A stretch of DNA of 64,000 nucleotides from Imbricaverruca yamaguchii (GCA_034440575.1 JAOTOL010001324.1:406001-470000); one strand, 5' to 3'; positions 43,585-57,852 are shown, counted from the first letter of the stretch. Numbers and translations are program-made. The notes: generated by a model not told the origin, from the sequence alone.

Positions 43585-44252
43585 TACGATAATTCTGCGC
43601 GCACATATTAATCACAGCATTTGAAATACAAGCGTTAAATACATACATACATAACAATGCCACTTGTTCTCATTGCAACCACAACATTATAGTGCCACCA
43701 TACTATCCCAACTCGAATGGTGTCCCGTCCTTCGATCCCTTCAGGGGCAGGAGGGCCGGGCTGCTTGGCTTCGAGCGGTCACCTTCGGGGTCACGTTACA
43801 GTGACTCATACGGATCGGCGCTTTGTCAGCGTCGGCCGCGACACGTGAGCAGTGGTCGCCCTCGGCAGTGAGACGCAAGAGGTAGAGTGGAGTGCGTGCT
43901 GCGTAAGCGCGTGGAACGAACGCTTGGACTGACCAAACTACGACTACGACTACCAGTCAACTATAACTTACCGGTGCTAGGGCTCACAAAACTCTAGCAT
44001 CAAAGTGGATCAATATTCACAGAGTGCTGTGACTACCTGAAGTAATCGAAAGGTAAGCCCGGCCTCCGTGATTGCCCATTGACGTTGCGCTCCCCCGTGT
44101 TCATTACCTGCTACTGCCTATTCCATAATACCTCACTCGCCTATTAATTTCCTGAACTAATCCGACACCAAAACAAACAATTTCTTACGAACACAATTCA
44201 ACTTCAGCACCATCGATATCATCTGTGTAGGGTTCACAAAATAATTCTTACA
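43585..44252 (+). repeat. 3' LTR of BEL element
   Basis: 668 bp, starts TACGATAATTCTGCGC (TG changed to TA) and ends TTCTTACA. About 8 substitutions from the 5' LTR. AGGC follows at 44253-44256. Confidence 0.95.
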
Positions 44253-44256
44253 AGGC

Positions 44257-46730
44257 ATTGCGTCTCCCAAATCGTTTTCTGGAAGTTCCACCCATGTTGC
44301 TTAGCTGGTAAGGAAGTTCACAGATGCCCCCATAAAAGGAATATCTGCCTCTCACGTGCTGCCTATGGTCCTGTCGATCTTAAGAAGAAACGATTCTCCC
44401 CTTCTTTGCCTCCTATATCAGGGGCACTGCCGCATATAGAGGGGTTAAATGGCCTTTCGGTCAATTAATTTTGGCATGCAGCACCATAAGCCCAATGGTA
44501 AATTTGATGTACATTAAGGGACTCCACCCTCCTCCCCACCTTATTCCATCATGGCGACGACAACACTTCAGATACGTCCTTACTGCATTTCCCCGCGGTA
44601 AGATGCTAATTCTCTGCCATATTTGACCTGTCCTACCTCACTTTGTATGTTCTTTCGGGTATAATATGAGTATAAGAGGTATTGGAGATCCCTTCCGGGA
44701 CTATAATGCTCTAAGTTGTGCACCTGCACCTCTTGAATCCTCATTTTATCCCCCGTACTATGCATACAATGCGTACATTCGACAGCGCGTTAGCGGCTTG
44801 ACCCGTATTAAGTGGTACCCCTGATGACGTCATATAAGGACCTGCGCAGAAAGCTGCGCAGTAGGGATGACGCCACCTCGTATATATCGCCTTGGTATGT
44901 ATGCTTATTCAGCATCCTTGCCAGTGTGAAAAATCGTCCAGTAGCAGGTGAAGTCAAACAAGAGAGCAGTGCACAGAACATGTCAACATAAAAACTAAGA
45001 GTCATAGCATGCAACTACATTGTCATACAGTGTACTCGGGTTCATCATCATCATCAACGTCATCAAAGTCATAGTCATTGCCCATGTCACAGTCACCGTC
45101 CCCTCACTCCAAACACCAACAAACACACAACAGCTTGAATAAAATATTTATGTGCCATATGCAGGCTAAAGCACATCGGCCTTGATGGAGCATTGGAGCA
45201 CAACCTGCCTGAGCTGTAAAGACAATGGGTGAAGGTATTTCCTTGGTGCATAACATTAGGTAGGGACAAAGCCAACGTTTTGGTGGGGCGAGTTCAGGGT
45301 CAGGAAGTCCACTATCTAAATCTAATCTGTTTCTTTACAGTACAAAATATGCTGGTTAACATCTTCTAAGTTCTCTATGTAGCATGGAATTCTCCTTTTT
45401 CTTTGGGGACAAATCAACATTGGGGATGGTCAAGATCGATATTGGTGGGGCCATGACCCTCACAAATGGGTGCAAATCAACATTCATTAGACATCAACAT
45501 TTTTCAATTCCCCTCCCAATGCATACTATTAATAGCAGTGTTGGAAAAACTGGCATTTGTTGGTGTCATGCATACCAATACATTTTGTACTCCAGGATTG
45601 TGACTAGACTAAATGAAATATTTTGTACTCCAGAAGGGAAAAGGAAGAACAACATTGTTTGGTTGAGTGCTATCACTCAAAATCCATTCCTGAAAACAAC
45701 CAGCAGTTTCAGCAATCCCTAAGTGCCAACCCATGAACAACCACAATACAACTTTGAATGTTGGTACAAATACCTGTTTGTAAGCATACCATCTGTGTTG
45801 TGCTAGAAACATCTGCACAACTGGTTGCATGTGACGTCACATGAGAAGGTGCGATATTTTTTGTCTATTTGTGTCAATATAGTTAATAATTAATTAATAT
45901 TTATTCAATATTGTTTTTTCACCATTTATCTATTCTGATATATTATATATTTATATTCATAAATATTTATTCAATATTTATTATTAGATATTTGTGCTGG
46001 AGTGCTTGCCAAGAAGTATCAGAAATCCCTAGTTGGCAAATCTGGGGTACTTGGTATTGCTGGAGTAAATACTTGAAGCCTTGTTTGGTCATTAAGGTGT
46101 TTTAAATGTGCAATTGAAGGTCATGTTGTTAAACAGACAACTTTTTTAAAGATACAATGAGCCTATTCAATGCAAAAAAGCCACCTTAAATTTCCTCAAA
46201 GTGGCTTCAGAGCAAGCAAATTCTCTGAGGTGATGACACCAGGAAACCAATGCCATTTGTGAACTTATGAATGACTGCCAAATATTTTTTGGTAATCTGT
46301 GAAAAGATAAATCATGTGCCTTGAAATATAACTGCATTTGGGGTTCATCAATGCCAGTGAAAACATTGGTTTCAGCCCCACCAGAACAAGGTTAATTGTC
46401 ACCAAGTGTATAGCTATTTTTGGTACTCCAGCTCAAGATTTTGTACTCCACGATCAAGAAAAAAATGTGGAAATCCTACACTGATTAATAACATTTCATA
46501 TTTGGGCAGTATCCTAAAGTTCACTTGGTCCCAGGGTGTTAGAATGGAAAATTACCAGTGAGAGTGGCACAAGGTGGAAAAGTTTAAAAATTTAAGAATT
46601 TTTTTAACTGGATTTTTGGTATTATTGCATTTCAAGGTATCCACAAGACAAGTTGTGTGGATGTTCCTCCTCCACGAAGCAAACAAAGCGTTAGGCTTGG
46701 CTAGGCTTTTCTTTTAACCCATGCCATATT
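44257..46730. other. AT-rich, no gene recognised
   Basis: Contains scattered TTTTGTACTCCA motifs (about 45580, 45622, 46440) and an AATATTTATTCAATATT duplication near 45895-45980. No protein family recognised. Confidence 0.4.
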
Positions 46731-46732
46731 TT

Positions 46733-47045
46733 TGGTCAGATCCTCATACCCAGTATTGGGTTTGGGTCACTTTATACCCCTCTGATTTCCAAACTCAGCA
46801 TTCCACAAAGATAAAAGTGATGTCTTAAAAAAAGCTCTAGAGGATGAGTAGGATCTAAAACAACCCAAAAAGTAACATCACTGGGGTATGTGGTCTATGT
46901 GATCACTACTGACATGTTTTTGGCCTTTTGAGAGTTCATTTTTGGAGTAATTTGAAATGAAAAGCAAGCTGAATCAAAAGGAAGATTAAGTGAAAAATAG
47001 TCCAAAATATTTTCACCACTGAAAACTGAATTTAATTTTGGTTAA
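46733..47045 (-). repeat. Old, AT-biased copy of repeat R1
   Basis: GGTCAGATCCTCATACCCAG, CTCTGATTTCCAAACTCAGC, AAGTGATGTC and the AGAATCAAAAGGAAGATTAA-like region parallel R1 at 62.70-63.00 kb in the same order (TGTCAGATCCTCACACCCCG, CTAATCTCCAAACTAAGC, AGGTGTCATC). CpG/GC positions have drifted to A/T. Identity perhaps 65-70 percent. Confidence 0.5.
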
Positions 47046-49021
47046 TCTTCACATTAAGGTTGCTTGGAGTTTCTAATGCAATATCTATTAATGGGCTGAA
47101 CATGTGACCACTCATTTCCTCTACATATGCATGTTTTTCAGTTGAGAGGGAAATTTACACCCAAAAAGGGCTTGGAGTATGATAATATGGCATAAAAGTG
47201 ATGTTCAAAATGAAGAAAAAAGATGCAATATAACATAATCTACCCTGGCCTAACCTTCATTGTAAGAAAGCAATTTTTAATGAGACATTTATATACAATT
47301 TCTTTTCTGAAAGGCTTTCAAATTCCTCTAATCCTCTAATTCCTCTAATTCCTCCATCATCTAATGTAACCTAAGTTTGTTAGAATAGCCTGAATGTAAA
47401 GTTTAAGGTGTGAAGTAGTGCAAATATGGAAATTATTCAGAGTTAAAAAAGAAGTTTTTTTTTCCAAAACATATTAGGCTAAGTTCTTCTATGCTGTACA
47501 ATTTTTAAGAACAAAAGTCCATGGAAAGTTTCCATTTTTAAAGGATATTTTCTTATAAGGAATGCTAGGGTAGGTTAGGCTAGCTTAAGTTGGTTTTCTT
47601 TTCATTGAACATTATTTGGAAAATTGTTTTTATGCTATGTTGCTGAACTCCAAGCCCTTGCTTTGGTGTTATTTTGACTATAAAATGAAAAGTATGCATT
47701 TCTAGAATTAATGAGTGATCAGTTGATTGTTGAGTTATACAACACATTGACTGTTGAGTCATGCAGTATCAACAATATCTTATGCTGTATATGAGTGGTC
47801 ACAGCATATTTTTTAGTTGGTTAGCAAGATTATACCAAAAGGCCTGAAGTTACAAAGGCAATATGAGTGGATAATAATCAGTAAATTTGTGCTTTACGGT
47901 AGCTTTTGAGTTTGGAATATTTCTTTTCCCAAGGCACTGCTTTTGAGTGTTGTGAACAATACATGATCACTAATTTCCACTGTAAATTATTGCTTTTCAG
48001 GTAGCATGCAAAATAATGCCAAAAAGGACTCAGTAGGATAATGTGGCACAAGACAAGTATGCTAAGAACAAAAAGTAACATAGCCTAAGATAACCTGACC
48101 AAACCATGTGCATAGAGAAAGCAATATTTCTGACACTTTTTCTCTCAAAGTATGCTAACTTCAAAAAACATAACCTAACCAAGTCTGACCTGGCCTAGGA
48201 TGACTTGTTTTTGATAAACAAAAAAACCTGTAGTTTTTTATTTGCAAAAATGTTTCCTCAAAATCAAAAACAGACAAAGCCAACCACCCAGCCTAGAGAA
48301 ACTTAACCACACTGCTTGCTTCATGGATGCAAAGTGTGTGAAAATCTTATGTTATGAATGCATTATAGCACAATCAAACCAAATGATGTTTACAAATATT
48401 ATGCAATATACTCTAACAAAAATTCTATTTGAAGAAAGAAAGCATTCCAAAAAATGGATATATATGACTGCAATGATGGGTACATTTGTGCTTTAGGTTC
48501 TATCATATAGGATTTCAAGAAACATTGTAAGAACATGTTTTCTTTTAATATGACAAAAATGATATGTCCACCCATTTATACTATTGCTGTGTTTTAGGGT
48601 CTCCATGAGGCAAGTTTTACACACATCTTACCTCCATGAAGTGAAGAAAGTGATTAGGTTTGGTTTCATTAGGTTTTGACCTCTGCAACAAAATAAAATT
48701 AATTTAGGGATTTTGTTATATTAACAAATGTTGGTTTCTTTTCCAAAGCAGGTTAGCCTAGGTTTTGTGAGAAAAAATGTTTGTAGTTTGAATGGTTGAA
48801 AAAATGGTTCATAGTTCTTCATTCCTTGTTTTTTTTTTAAGGGAGGTTAGGGTACATTATATTCCATTGTTACTTTTTAAATTATTCTTTGTGCCATGCT
48901 ACTGACTCCATGCCCTTTTCGGGGTGATTTTGATTGCCAACTGAAAAGTAACCATTTGCAGGGGAAATGATTGGTCTCATCTGATCATGCTTGAGTGTTG
49001 TATTCAAAGAATTCCAAGAAT
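47046..49021. other. AT-rich sequence with dispersed GGTTAGG-like words
   Basis: Several CCTAACC/TAGGTTAGG words (about 47250, 47575, 48090, 48170) are scattered rather than tandem. No gene recognised. Confidence 0.4.
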
Positions 49022-49160
49022 TCATAGACAAAGACATAAAAGATAAGTGCAAATATGAGCCACAAGGGCCCTTCTTGGTTGCACTGTGTACACTCAACCA
49101 GTTGTCCACCAAATCCGTCGATCAGCCCTCCCTGTAATACTGAAAACCAAGCCCTCTGAT
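49022..49160 (-). mobile_element. 5'-truncated LINE 3' end
   Basis: Nearly identical to the 3' end of the 30.1-kb LINE: ATGAGCCACAAGG, CTTCTTGGTTGCACT, CCAGTTG, CCACCAAAT and AGCCCTCCCTGTAATACTGA occur in the same order and orientation. The tail on the minus strand is TTTATGTCTTTGTC (49022-49044). The copy stops near 49160, consistent with 5' truncation at insertion. Confidence 0.85.
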
Positions 49161-49399
49161 TGCCTCTGATTGCTGATAGTGTGCTTGCAAGCATAGTGCA
49201 GGAAAGTGGACTTTTGCATTGATGGGGGTTATGCTCTAGTTTGTGTGAAATTATGGTGCTGAAGATGGGGGAGCTAGGCTGAGGACATCTCCCTGATGTC
49301 TAAATGGTTTTAATTTTACTTCCTGCCTCTGCAAAATAATTTGTAGTTTGTGTGAGGTGCGAGGAATCTTTACTGTGCAAACAAAAAAGCAATTGCCAC

Positions 49400-49780
49400 G
49401 TCGCCTATCACTCCGGCCGTCACGAGTTAGTTATTCGCAGTGGGTTAGTCTAAGCATGTCATGCAGGGTTGTCAACTGGGTTAGTACAGTGCTTTGCAAT
49501 TCGGCTCATCTACGTCTGCTGTACCTCTGGGTAGCTGTTTTACATTATGAGTTTCAGTGCAAGTTGGCTTATCTAATGTCTGGTGCCTCCTCTGGGTAGT
49601 CGTTTTGCATTATGATAATTTTTCTTTTTCTATTTTCCTAAGGCAAGTCGGCTTACCTACGTCCGATGGCACTGCTAGGCAGCCATTTATTTCCAATTTG
49701 AAAATAAATTGTCTCATGTACGTCCGACGCCATTCGGGAATGGCTATTTACATGTCTGGCTATTTACTGGTAACAGTGTT
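49400..49780. repeat. Degenerate ~62-84-bp tandem repeat
   Basis: AAKTYGGCTYATCTACGTCYG-like landmarks recur near 49497, 49560, 49643 and 49707, most followed by a GGTAGY(C/T)GTTTT segment. It adjoins the (TA)n tract. Confidence 0.55.
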
Positions 49781-49831
49781 TTGCGGAGGTGCATTAGGTG
49801 TAGATGTGAGTGATTGCAATATTCATGTCAT

Positions 49832-49835
<4 letters not shown>

Positions 49836-49916
<81 letters not shown>

Positions 49917-49918
49917 TG
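49836..49918. repeat. (TA)n microsatellite
   Basis: About 38 TA dinucleotides with one TG variant near the right end. Confidence 0.95.
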
Positions 49919-52760
49919 ATAGGCATCCAGTGTATTCCAGTTTAATGGTTATCTTAGTTGATATTCATCACTCACTAATTTGTGCTTAGTTTGAATTTTT
50001 GTTGTCAAAATTTTATACCTCGTTATTTAGCTTATCAATATTATGTAATAAAGCAACTTTATGAATGTGTCCTCAATAATGCTATGCAGTAGATAATTCG
50101 AGATAACTTGATATATACCATCCACTTGAGTGCAGCCTCTATAATCATAATGCAGCTTACAATACAATTTTTAATATTATTATCTGAATCATTGGTAAGG
50201 TTGATGGTTGTTGGATTGTAATGTTTAGTGATTACATCGCATATTGGATTGCTCTATATCCAAGGTTTCCTTTTCACTCAGCTGAGCTTATCCTCTGCCA
50301 CTTGTCAGTTTTAACACATTCAAACTGGCATCGTTTTCAATCATTTGAGTTAACTGTACATCAGTGCGTGGAAACAGGTGTAGCTGGCCTCTGTAATTAT
50401 GACATGTTATAAAACGAATTAAAGTATAATTATTTCCCACTCTACCATCAAAAATAAGAATTAGGCATGTGCCCGTTTGGGTAAGTGCGCTTTTCGTCTT
50501 TCTACTTATGATCCATCCGAATCCATTTAGGCAACAATCACAGCATTTATTATTCATAAAAATGATATTGATCCAAAACGTATCATTGTGAATATTTGCG
50601 AGCCTGGGAGCTTGGCTCATCACTGAATGACATGCTCGTCATTGACGCTGGCGGATCGCAAGCCCATATAATATATCCCCTGCGTATCCAGTCATTTCCC
50701 TCAGATGCATTCTGTGCGTGGTCTCTCCAACGAACTGGGAATATTCATCAAATTACAGATGACAAAGGGAGGTATGTGGATATGCTTCGGTTTGTCAGTA
50801 TCTTCTCACTGTGATTATCGGGGCCGAATTTGCCGGTGAACATCTTGTGTGAATAATATGATATGTATGTTGCTTTGTACAATAACTATACTCCTTATAG
50901 TGTATTATATTGCTGGACCATTAGCCGAAATGAGCTGGCGATGTTTCCCTCGCGCTTAGCAAGATGTAAACATTTCACCTTTCTTCCTACTTTTGACATG
51001 GAACTGCCTTGAATCGTGTTGATCCATGCCAATTCCGATCAGGGTTGTGCAGCTCCAACCAGCAGGTGGTTTTAACTGGTTACTTGGTTAAAACTGGCTT
51101 AACAAAACTTGCTGCATCCATCTTTGCCTCAAAGGTGGACACAGCTCAAATTCAAATTCAAATTCAAATTCGACAAGTGGAAGTGGTATGTCTTCCATAA
51201 ATTCATTTTGGCATGATCATGATTACTACATACTATCAATTCTGTTCTGATTTTCTTCTGTATATTCTCTGTTCTACCTGTATAGATACCCTGAAAATAG
51301 TCGTGGGTAATGACATCAACTCAAGTATGACTTAAGTGCGAGTGATCAAATACTGGTCGAAGCGTTTAGGGGCCTTAATAGCTAACTATGAAGTACAACC
51401 AGTGTGATGCAGAATAATTAGAATTGAAGGGAACAAGTTTGAGGGTGCGAGAATTCGGAGAGGACGTGTGTTTGAGAGACTAAGAACTCTTGATATCATG
51501 CAAATCTCGGGTCAATTTTTCAATTTGTGGAGACGAAACTGAACTACCTATGTATAATTGAACAGAGCAACTAAGGTACTTAAAACGTTATTACATAGAG
51601 GAAAGCAAGGTATTTGATCGTGCTATATACGATGGGTGCATGCTGCAGTCCCTTGTATAACTGTCTTAGGTGCACTTTATTCACCTTAGAAATAACTAAA
51701 AAATGCGAGAAACTTTATGTCTTGGCCCCATGCTAATTTATCATTGTTCTTTCGTTTTGGAGTTACTTCATCCAACTTCTTTACCCAGTGAAGATTTTCC
51801 GCACGTCAATTGCACGCTCGCTATTCGGAGTACCATGAGAACTTCCGTGATGAGTGGCAACGCAATCGCACGTGATAATTTAATCTTAGGCAACAATTAC
51901 GCAGGGCTCTTGTTCTATAGGAATGTAAATGCGAAAAGTATGTCACTACGTCAGCATCAAGTGCACCGTGCTTTAAAGATCTCTTCTTTTTAGAAAAGCA
52001 GCACGAATACCCTTAATATTTTCCCCCGCAAATTTTCGTTCGATAAGTAACCATGATAACTTTTTTTTTCATCTGAGATAACCAACGGGAAACACAGCAC
52101 GTTGATTGCCTCTTATAGCACAGAAGTCTACATAAGATCTTGTCATGTTGCAGCCTTCTTCCAAATTCCTCATGTTCCCCCAAATAATACAAAATATGAT
52201 TTTACACGTCAGCCAAATTGCAGGTCGCGGACTGTCAGCCAAAATCTATTGGGAAGTCAACTTTACAATTCAGATCTTCTTGGACTTGCCCTAAATTAAA
52301 ACTCTAAATCTGTTGGATACATTATGAAGGTTTATTGTTTTTATTTTCATATAAGTAGAAATACTTATACTGTGTACTTATACTGTATACTGTGTACTAA
52401 ATAGGTATATTGTCATATGCATTTTGCAATGTGTGTTTCTGCTTATGTGTCAGTACAAGTTAATTCTGCGTTTCAGGAAAAAGCTACTGGCCGTAATATT
52501 TATAAATAAACATGATGCTTTCAAGACTCCCATGTCATTCCCGCTTGGTTTCCTTTGTCTGCACAAGGTGAGCATTTGCTTTTATTTTGTGCTATGCATT
52601 TATGCTAGTACTCTTAGTATCATTATCCAGGTCTGGATTCAGAAGGCAGGAAAATCGCTTGCATGCCTATTAGGAGCAACATTTGTCCCATTATCAACCA
52701 TCTTATCCAGTGAATTTTAGCCCAACATAGACGGGATAAAGAGTGTGACTGACTGTGCTA
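49919..52760. other. AT-rich, no gene recognised
   Basis: Includes a short (AAATTC)4 at about 51147-51172 and an AATGAC...GTCATT palindrome near 50625. No recognisable coding region or element. Confidence 0.4.
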
Positions 52761-52765
52761 AGAAT

Positions 52766-52788
52766 TAAGATTGCATTTAGCAATCTTA
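52766..52788. repeat. Perfect 9-bp hairpin
   Basis: TAAGATTGC and GCAATCTTA flank the loop ATTTA. Confidence 0.85.
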
Positions 52789-52984
52789 GAGAAGGTCCTG
52801 TCGTTTTAGAGAAGGAAATGTGTTATATTGCAAGTATGTTGTAATATCTGTATATTGCGTGAGACGGAAGGCAGTGGCCAACAATAGTCACTCGTTGGTC
52901 AGCGGCACGGCACGGTTTTCCCGCCGTCACTTGAACGGTGCGCCTTCACGCGCACTAACGACATGACATCGCGCACACACGCGA

Positions 52985-53275
52985 GGGTGTCTCTCACGGC
53001 TAACTATCGCTCTTAATATAAGTATAAGGTAGCCGGGCTAATAAATCCCGGCTAGCCATCGCTCAATTCTCCCGCACAGCGGTCACTCTTCTGTCTCGTC
53101 TAACTGTCGCCCTTCTATCGCGACTAACTGTCGCTCTTCTCTCCCGGCTTAATGTCACTCTTCTATCGCGGCTAACTGTCTCTCTTCTCTCCCGGCTTAC
53201 TGTCACTCTTCTATCGCGGCTAACTGTCTCTCTTCTCTCCCGGGTAGACGCCCCTCCGGTTAATTGTCGCTCTCC
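52985..53275. repeat. ~21-bp tandem repeat with ~43-bp higher-order unit; LTR-like leader
   Basis: Units alternate CTAACTGTCNCTCTTCTCTCCCGG and CTNACTGTCACTCTTCTATCGCGG, giving a ~43-bp super-unit from about 53090. Just upstream AGCCGGG-CTAATAAAT-CCCGGCT (53030-53053) is a 7-bp hairpin with AATAAA in its loop, after TATAAG. That arrangement resembles the R region of an LTR, but no LTR ends or duplication were found. Confidence 0.6.
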
Positions 53276-53604
53276 TTGATGCCCAATTTTGGGTGCGATA
53301 GACTACGAACGTCGTGGTCACATTGCATTCACTACAAATATCTGAGCAGAGTTAAGTTTGAAGCGTTTTGGGTACAAGGAGCACTGTATGTGAAATGTAT
53401 GTCCTTCCTTCATGAACGAGCAATAGTGCACATGTCATGCTGTGCTCAGATTCTCACTTTTGTGCAGAACATATCTGACGACACTCCATTTCTCATCAAC
53501 ACAAATCCAGGGCAGCTAGTTAATCGCCCGATATATACAGGCGTGCGGGCGGCTATGATTCCCAATGGGCGGTACGGCATTGACCTGACCTCGTGTTGCC
53601 TCAG

Positions 53605-53787
53605 GCTGCTCAGCTCGTCCCCGGCCACGGGCCAGGAGACGGATGGCTGGCTCAGCAAGCTGCTGGTGCGCAAGATAGAGCCCACCAAGGAGTCCCACTC
53701 CCGCATGCTGTCCGACAAGGAGGTCATATATGAGCTGCAGACGCACAACGTGCGCTGCGGTCAAATGGACAAGTACCTCGTCAACTA
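53605..53787 (+). CDS. Internal exon of a NIPSNAP-family gene
   Basis: A strong acceptor (CTCGTGTTGCCTCAG, ends 53604) and donor (ACTA/GTGAGT, from 53788) bracket 183 bp, exactly 61 codons, phase 2 at both ends. It reads ATGQETDGWLSKLLVRKIEP then TKESHSRMLSDKEVIYELQT and HNVRCGQMDKYLVNY. The W-x-x-x-LxVRKxxPxKxxHSxxLSxKE...LQxHNVxPxxxDxY pattern is the start of the NIPSNAP domain. These are mitochondrial matrix/surface proteins linked to mitophagy signalling. GC content is far above the flanks, as for the 2-kb exon. The usual proline after HNV(R/K) is cysteine here. Other exons of the gene were not recognised in the window. Confidence 0.78.
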
Positions 53788-56150
53788 GTGAGTGCCTCTT
53801 CCCTGACCGAGAGTAGAATGTGTGTGTGACGTGTTGTGGTCTGTGTTGATGCAAAAGGTGCCCTTTGTGACCGACGATAGTTGTAAATTATACTGTGATG
53901 TTGGAAGATGTTCCGAGACATGAAGAGAGGCGTCTGGGTTGATGCAAGAGGCGCTCCTTGTGGAATAGTGGAAGATGTTCTGAGACATTGCTGTGACCAG
54001 AATAGATGGAACCGTGCTGCTTATTGTGATCAAGGGATAGGTGCCTGTGCTTGCCCCTGTTCAAGTTATTAGTACCATGTATCAAAGCTTGCTCATCTGG
54101 GCTTGAAGACAGTATGTGAGTATGTAGGAAAATTAGATCACATTGAACACCACTAAGCACTTCCATAAAATGAAGGTTCTGACTTCTTTCGGGGCCAACG
54201 TATCACGAAGGGCATCTAATTTTTGCGAATGAGGACGAAGCCTGAGCGAACATACTCCAAGGCATATGCGACACACAAGAGTTCATCCTGGTCGCCCGAC
54301 CCGGCCGGCACAACCGTCCCGCTTTTAAAGTCTGAATAGCTGTCATGTTACATCGTTTAAAGGTCTTCACTCAGAAGTCATCTTATATTTTAGTTTTGTA
54401 TATGACGGTTTTCACAACAGTATTTGAAGTACAGCACACACTCTTTGAAGTATAACATTTGTGCATTTCTAGTATATCATTTGTGTTCGAAGAAGAGGTC
54501 TCATGGCAGATTTTATGTGTGGCTTGTCCAGCGGTCACTGACCAAAAGCCAGTTAGCTAGCCGCATATAACGTGGCTATACAATCGAGCAGCGGGACCTG
54601 CGTGCCCGAATGTCGGAGATCATGTGGCTGGTATCAGTCAAATGGAGGACGCGGTGCTGGACGGCTGTATGCGACATACACTGACTGGGAAGGCTGTGAG
54701 ATAAAAAGGCTGTGACTCAGCGTGAAGCGTAGGCTAATTCGACAATTTGGTGTGGTGCGTTCAAGTGTGAGATGCACGCACGATGTTCGGCAGACGACTC
54801 CGATTTCGCTAATCTTTCAGCAAATTTTTGCTTAAGCGAATTTCCTTTTTCGATGCATATTGCCTAACTTGAGGGGCTTATTTGCACGTCCATGTATAGC
54901 TTTTGCATGCCAAAGTTCGAAGCGCTTTGCCATATTATCGAAATATGTGTATTTATCTTGAACTTACTGAATTTACACAAAAATTGGAAGCATGCCAATT
55001 AATAAGTGCTTTTTTTTTGTTCGCGGGCTGCCCAGAGAGTGCATCTGTGGTCGGCTCACAGGTTCCTTGCCGCGGAGTAGTGCCCGATATCATTTCTGCA
55101 GCGGGAGTCCTCCACAGCCTGCCCCTTGGCTCCACCCGTCCAGTGCTCATAATCGCCCCATGACGTATGGCGTATTTAATATGTAGTGAACCTGAAGGTG
55201 TCGTCACCATCCTGACGTTGAAGTTGATGAATTTGCATGTGACTTCCGTACCTGTTGCGATATAACACTGGACTTGTGCGTTGCTGCTGGTCTGACCCGA
55301 CGTAGTGTTGGAGGTGGGCAGACAGCTCGTCCCTGGCCCGTTCTCTCGCCTCCGTTTCTTGGTAACCTGGCCCGGATGATACCACCTCTCCTGCCTGAGC
55401 GGCTGTAGATCTGGGTCGGATGTCGACTCAAGCCCTGTTCGTGAAAATCGTGTATGGTGCCATATTGTGTTAATATGAATGTATGGATGTTCCAATGAGT
55501 CGCTACTCTTCGCCCGCGACCAATCGGCGTGAGAGATTGGCGACGCTGCATGACTCGACGGTCGATGTGTCGTAAAAAACCAATAACCAACCAATGTTCC
55601 AATGATCATGTTGGATCTATACATACGTTGCTGGTTATGTCGAAGCCAGAACAGTCACACCGTGTGGTGTCCGTCACACATGTGGGTCACCAGCTTGTGT
55701 ACGGAGTTCGTGTACAGGAACAGTACACAGCACCAGTGGCAGTGTAGTTATCCTAGCTCAATTGGACGTTGAGACAAGGATGATAACAAAAATGTTTGTG
55801 CCAAAGCCGGATGGTATTCTTAAGCCAAGATGTACTACTTTGTTCTTTGTAGCTAAGCATTTCCCAAAGTACATATTTGATTTTGATATGAGCTCAAGTA
55901 TTCCCTGTAGTTTCCACTGTCCATTTTTCCACTTGAAGAACCATTTTTACGTATTATTTTACGTGTTACAATATTGATTTTTCGTTAGGTGTGAGATGTC
56001 GAAACGAGCATAATAGGATGTCCAAATGTGTTATGGAAGCACTAGTGGCCCGTACCTGGCTTCGCCACTTGTAAAACGAATTCATGTAAACTGGTAAACG
56101 TGTATTGTACATCATCAGGCAATCATGTTACATAGTAGCAATACATTGGT
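53788..56150. other. Presumed NIPSNAP intron and flank; no further exon recognised
   Basis: No sequence resembling the later NIPSNAP blocks was seen. A 223-codon minus-strand frame at 54953-55624 has no recognisable family and is not called. Confidence 0.4.
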
Positions 56151-56151
56151 T

Positions 56152-57384
<1,233 letters not shown>

Positions 57385-57394
57385 GGTTCCGTAA

Positions 57395-57437
57395 GGGTGC
57401 ACACAGAAGCTACGTCCGACAGTTTATGTGTGCACCC
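57395..57437. repeat. Foldback hairpin with 11-bp perfect arms
   Basis: GGGTGCACACA (57395-57405) and TGTGTGCACCC (57427-57437) around a 21-nt loop. Outer parts (GGTTCCGTAA and TTACGACAAGAACC) are also partly complementary, so it may be a tiny MITE of about 75 bp. Confidence 0.8.
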
Positions 57438-57852
57438 ATACCATTACGACAAGAACCGTTCGACAGGATTTGAGAAGTGGTGCAGCAAGTTCTAGGTGTC
57501 TGTGATCCCTTTCCTGTATTTTGTTTGGGGTTTGGGCACTCACACCCACGAGGCTCGTTCACAATTCGCTTCTAAGTGAGGTTCATTCAGATGCTGGAAG
57601 ATAGCGTGAAATATCGAGTAGCGTCATTGTCACACCGCTTAACTGGCAGCATTTAACGTCTGTAACGGTCACGCCTCCTGCTCTCACTCTGCATTTTTTT
57701 GCCGCACTTCGGTGCCGTCACGTATATCGTACGAGGCTTACTGAATACTCATACATTTACCGATTGCTGTGCGCTATTATTACACCCATTGCTGTACACT
57801 CTGTACAGCCGAGATCGACTACCTTCAGGCCTAGCAAGCCACGGCCTTGAAT

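Larger units (their letters stand above)
36336..44252 (+). mobile_element. Nearly intact BEL/Pao LTR retrotransposon, 7917 bp
   Basis: Two 668-bp LTRs flank gag, protease, RT, RNase H, integrase and a C-terminal DUF5641-like region in a single plus-strand frame (start ATG 37292), broken only by UGA at 39422-39424 and UAG at 42953-42955. LTRs differ at about 8 of 668 positions with no indels, so the insertion is fairly recent. A 4-bp duplication AGGC flanks it. No envelope-like gene is present. RT and integrase sequences are of the BEL/Pao type. Confidence 0.93.

Noticed and set aside
47250..48200. Telomere-like TTAGG/CCTAACC words
   Set aside because: They are scattered single words in AT-rich DNA, not a tandem telomeric array.
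54953..55624. 223-codon minus-strand open frame
   Set aside because: No recognisable domain, biased composition not unlike neighbours, and no start context or splice signals; plausible by chance.
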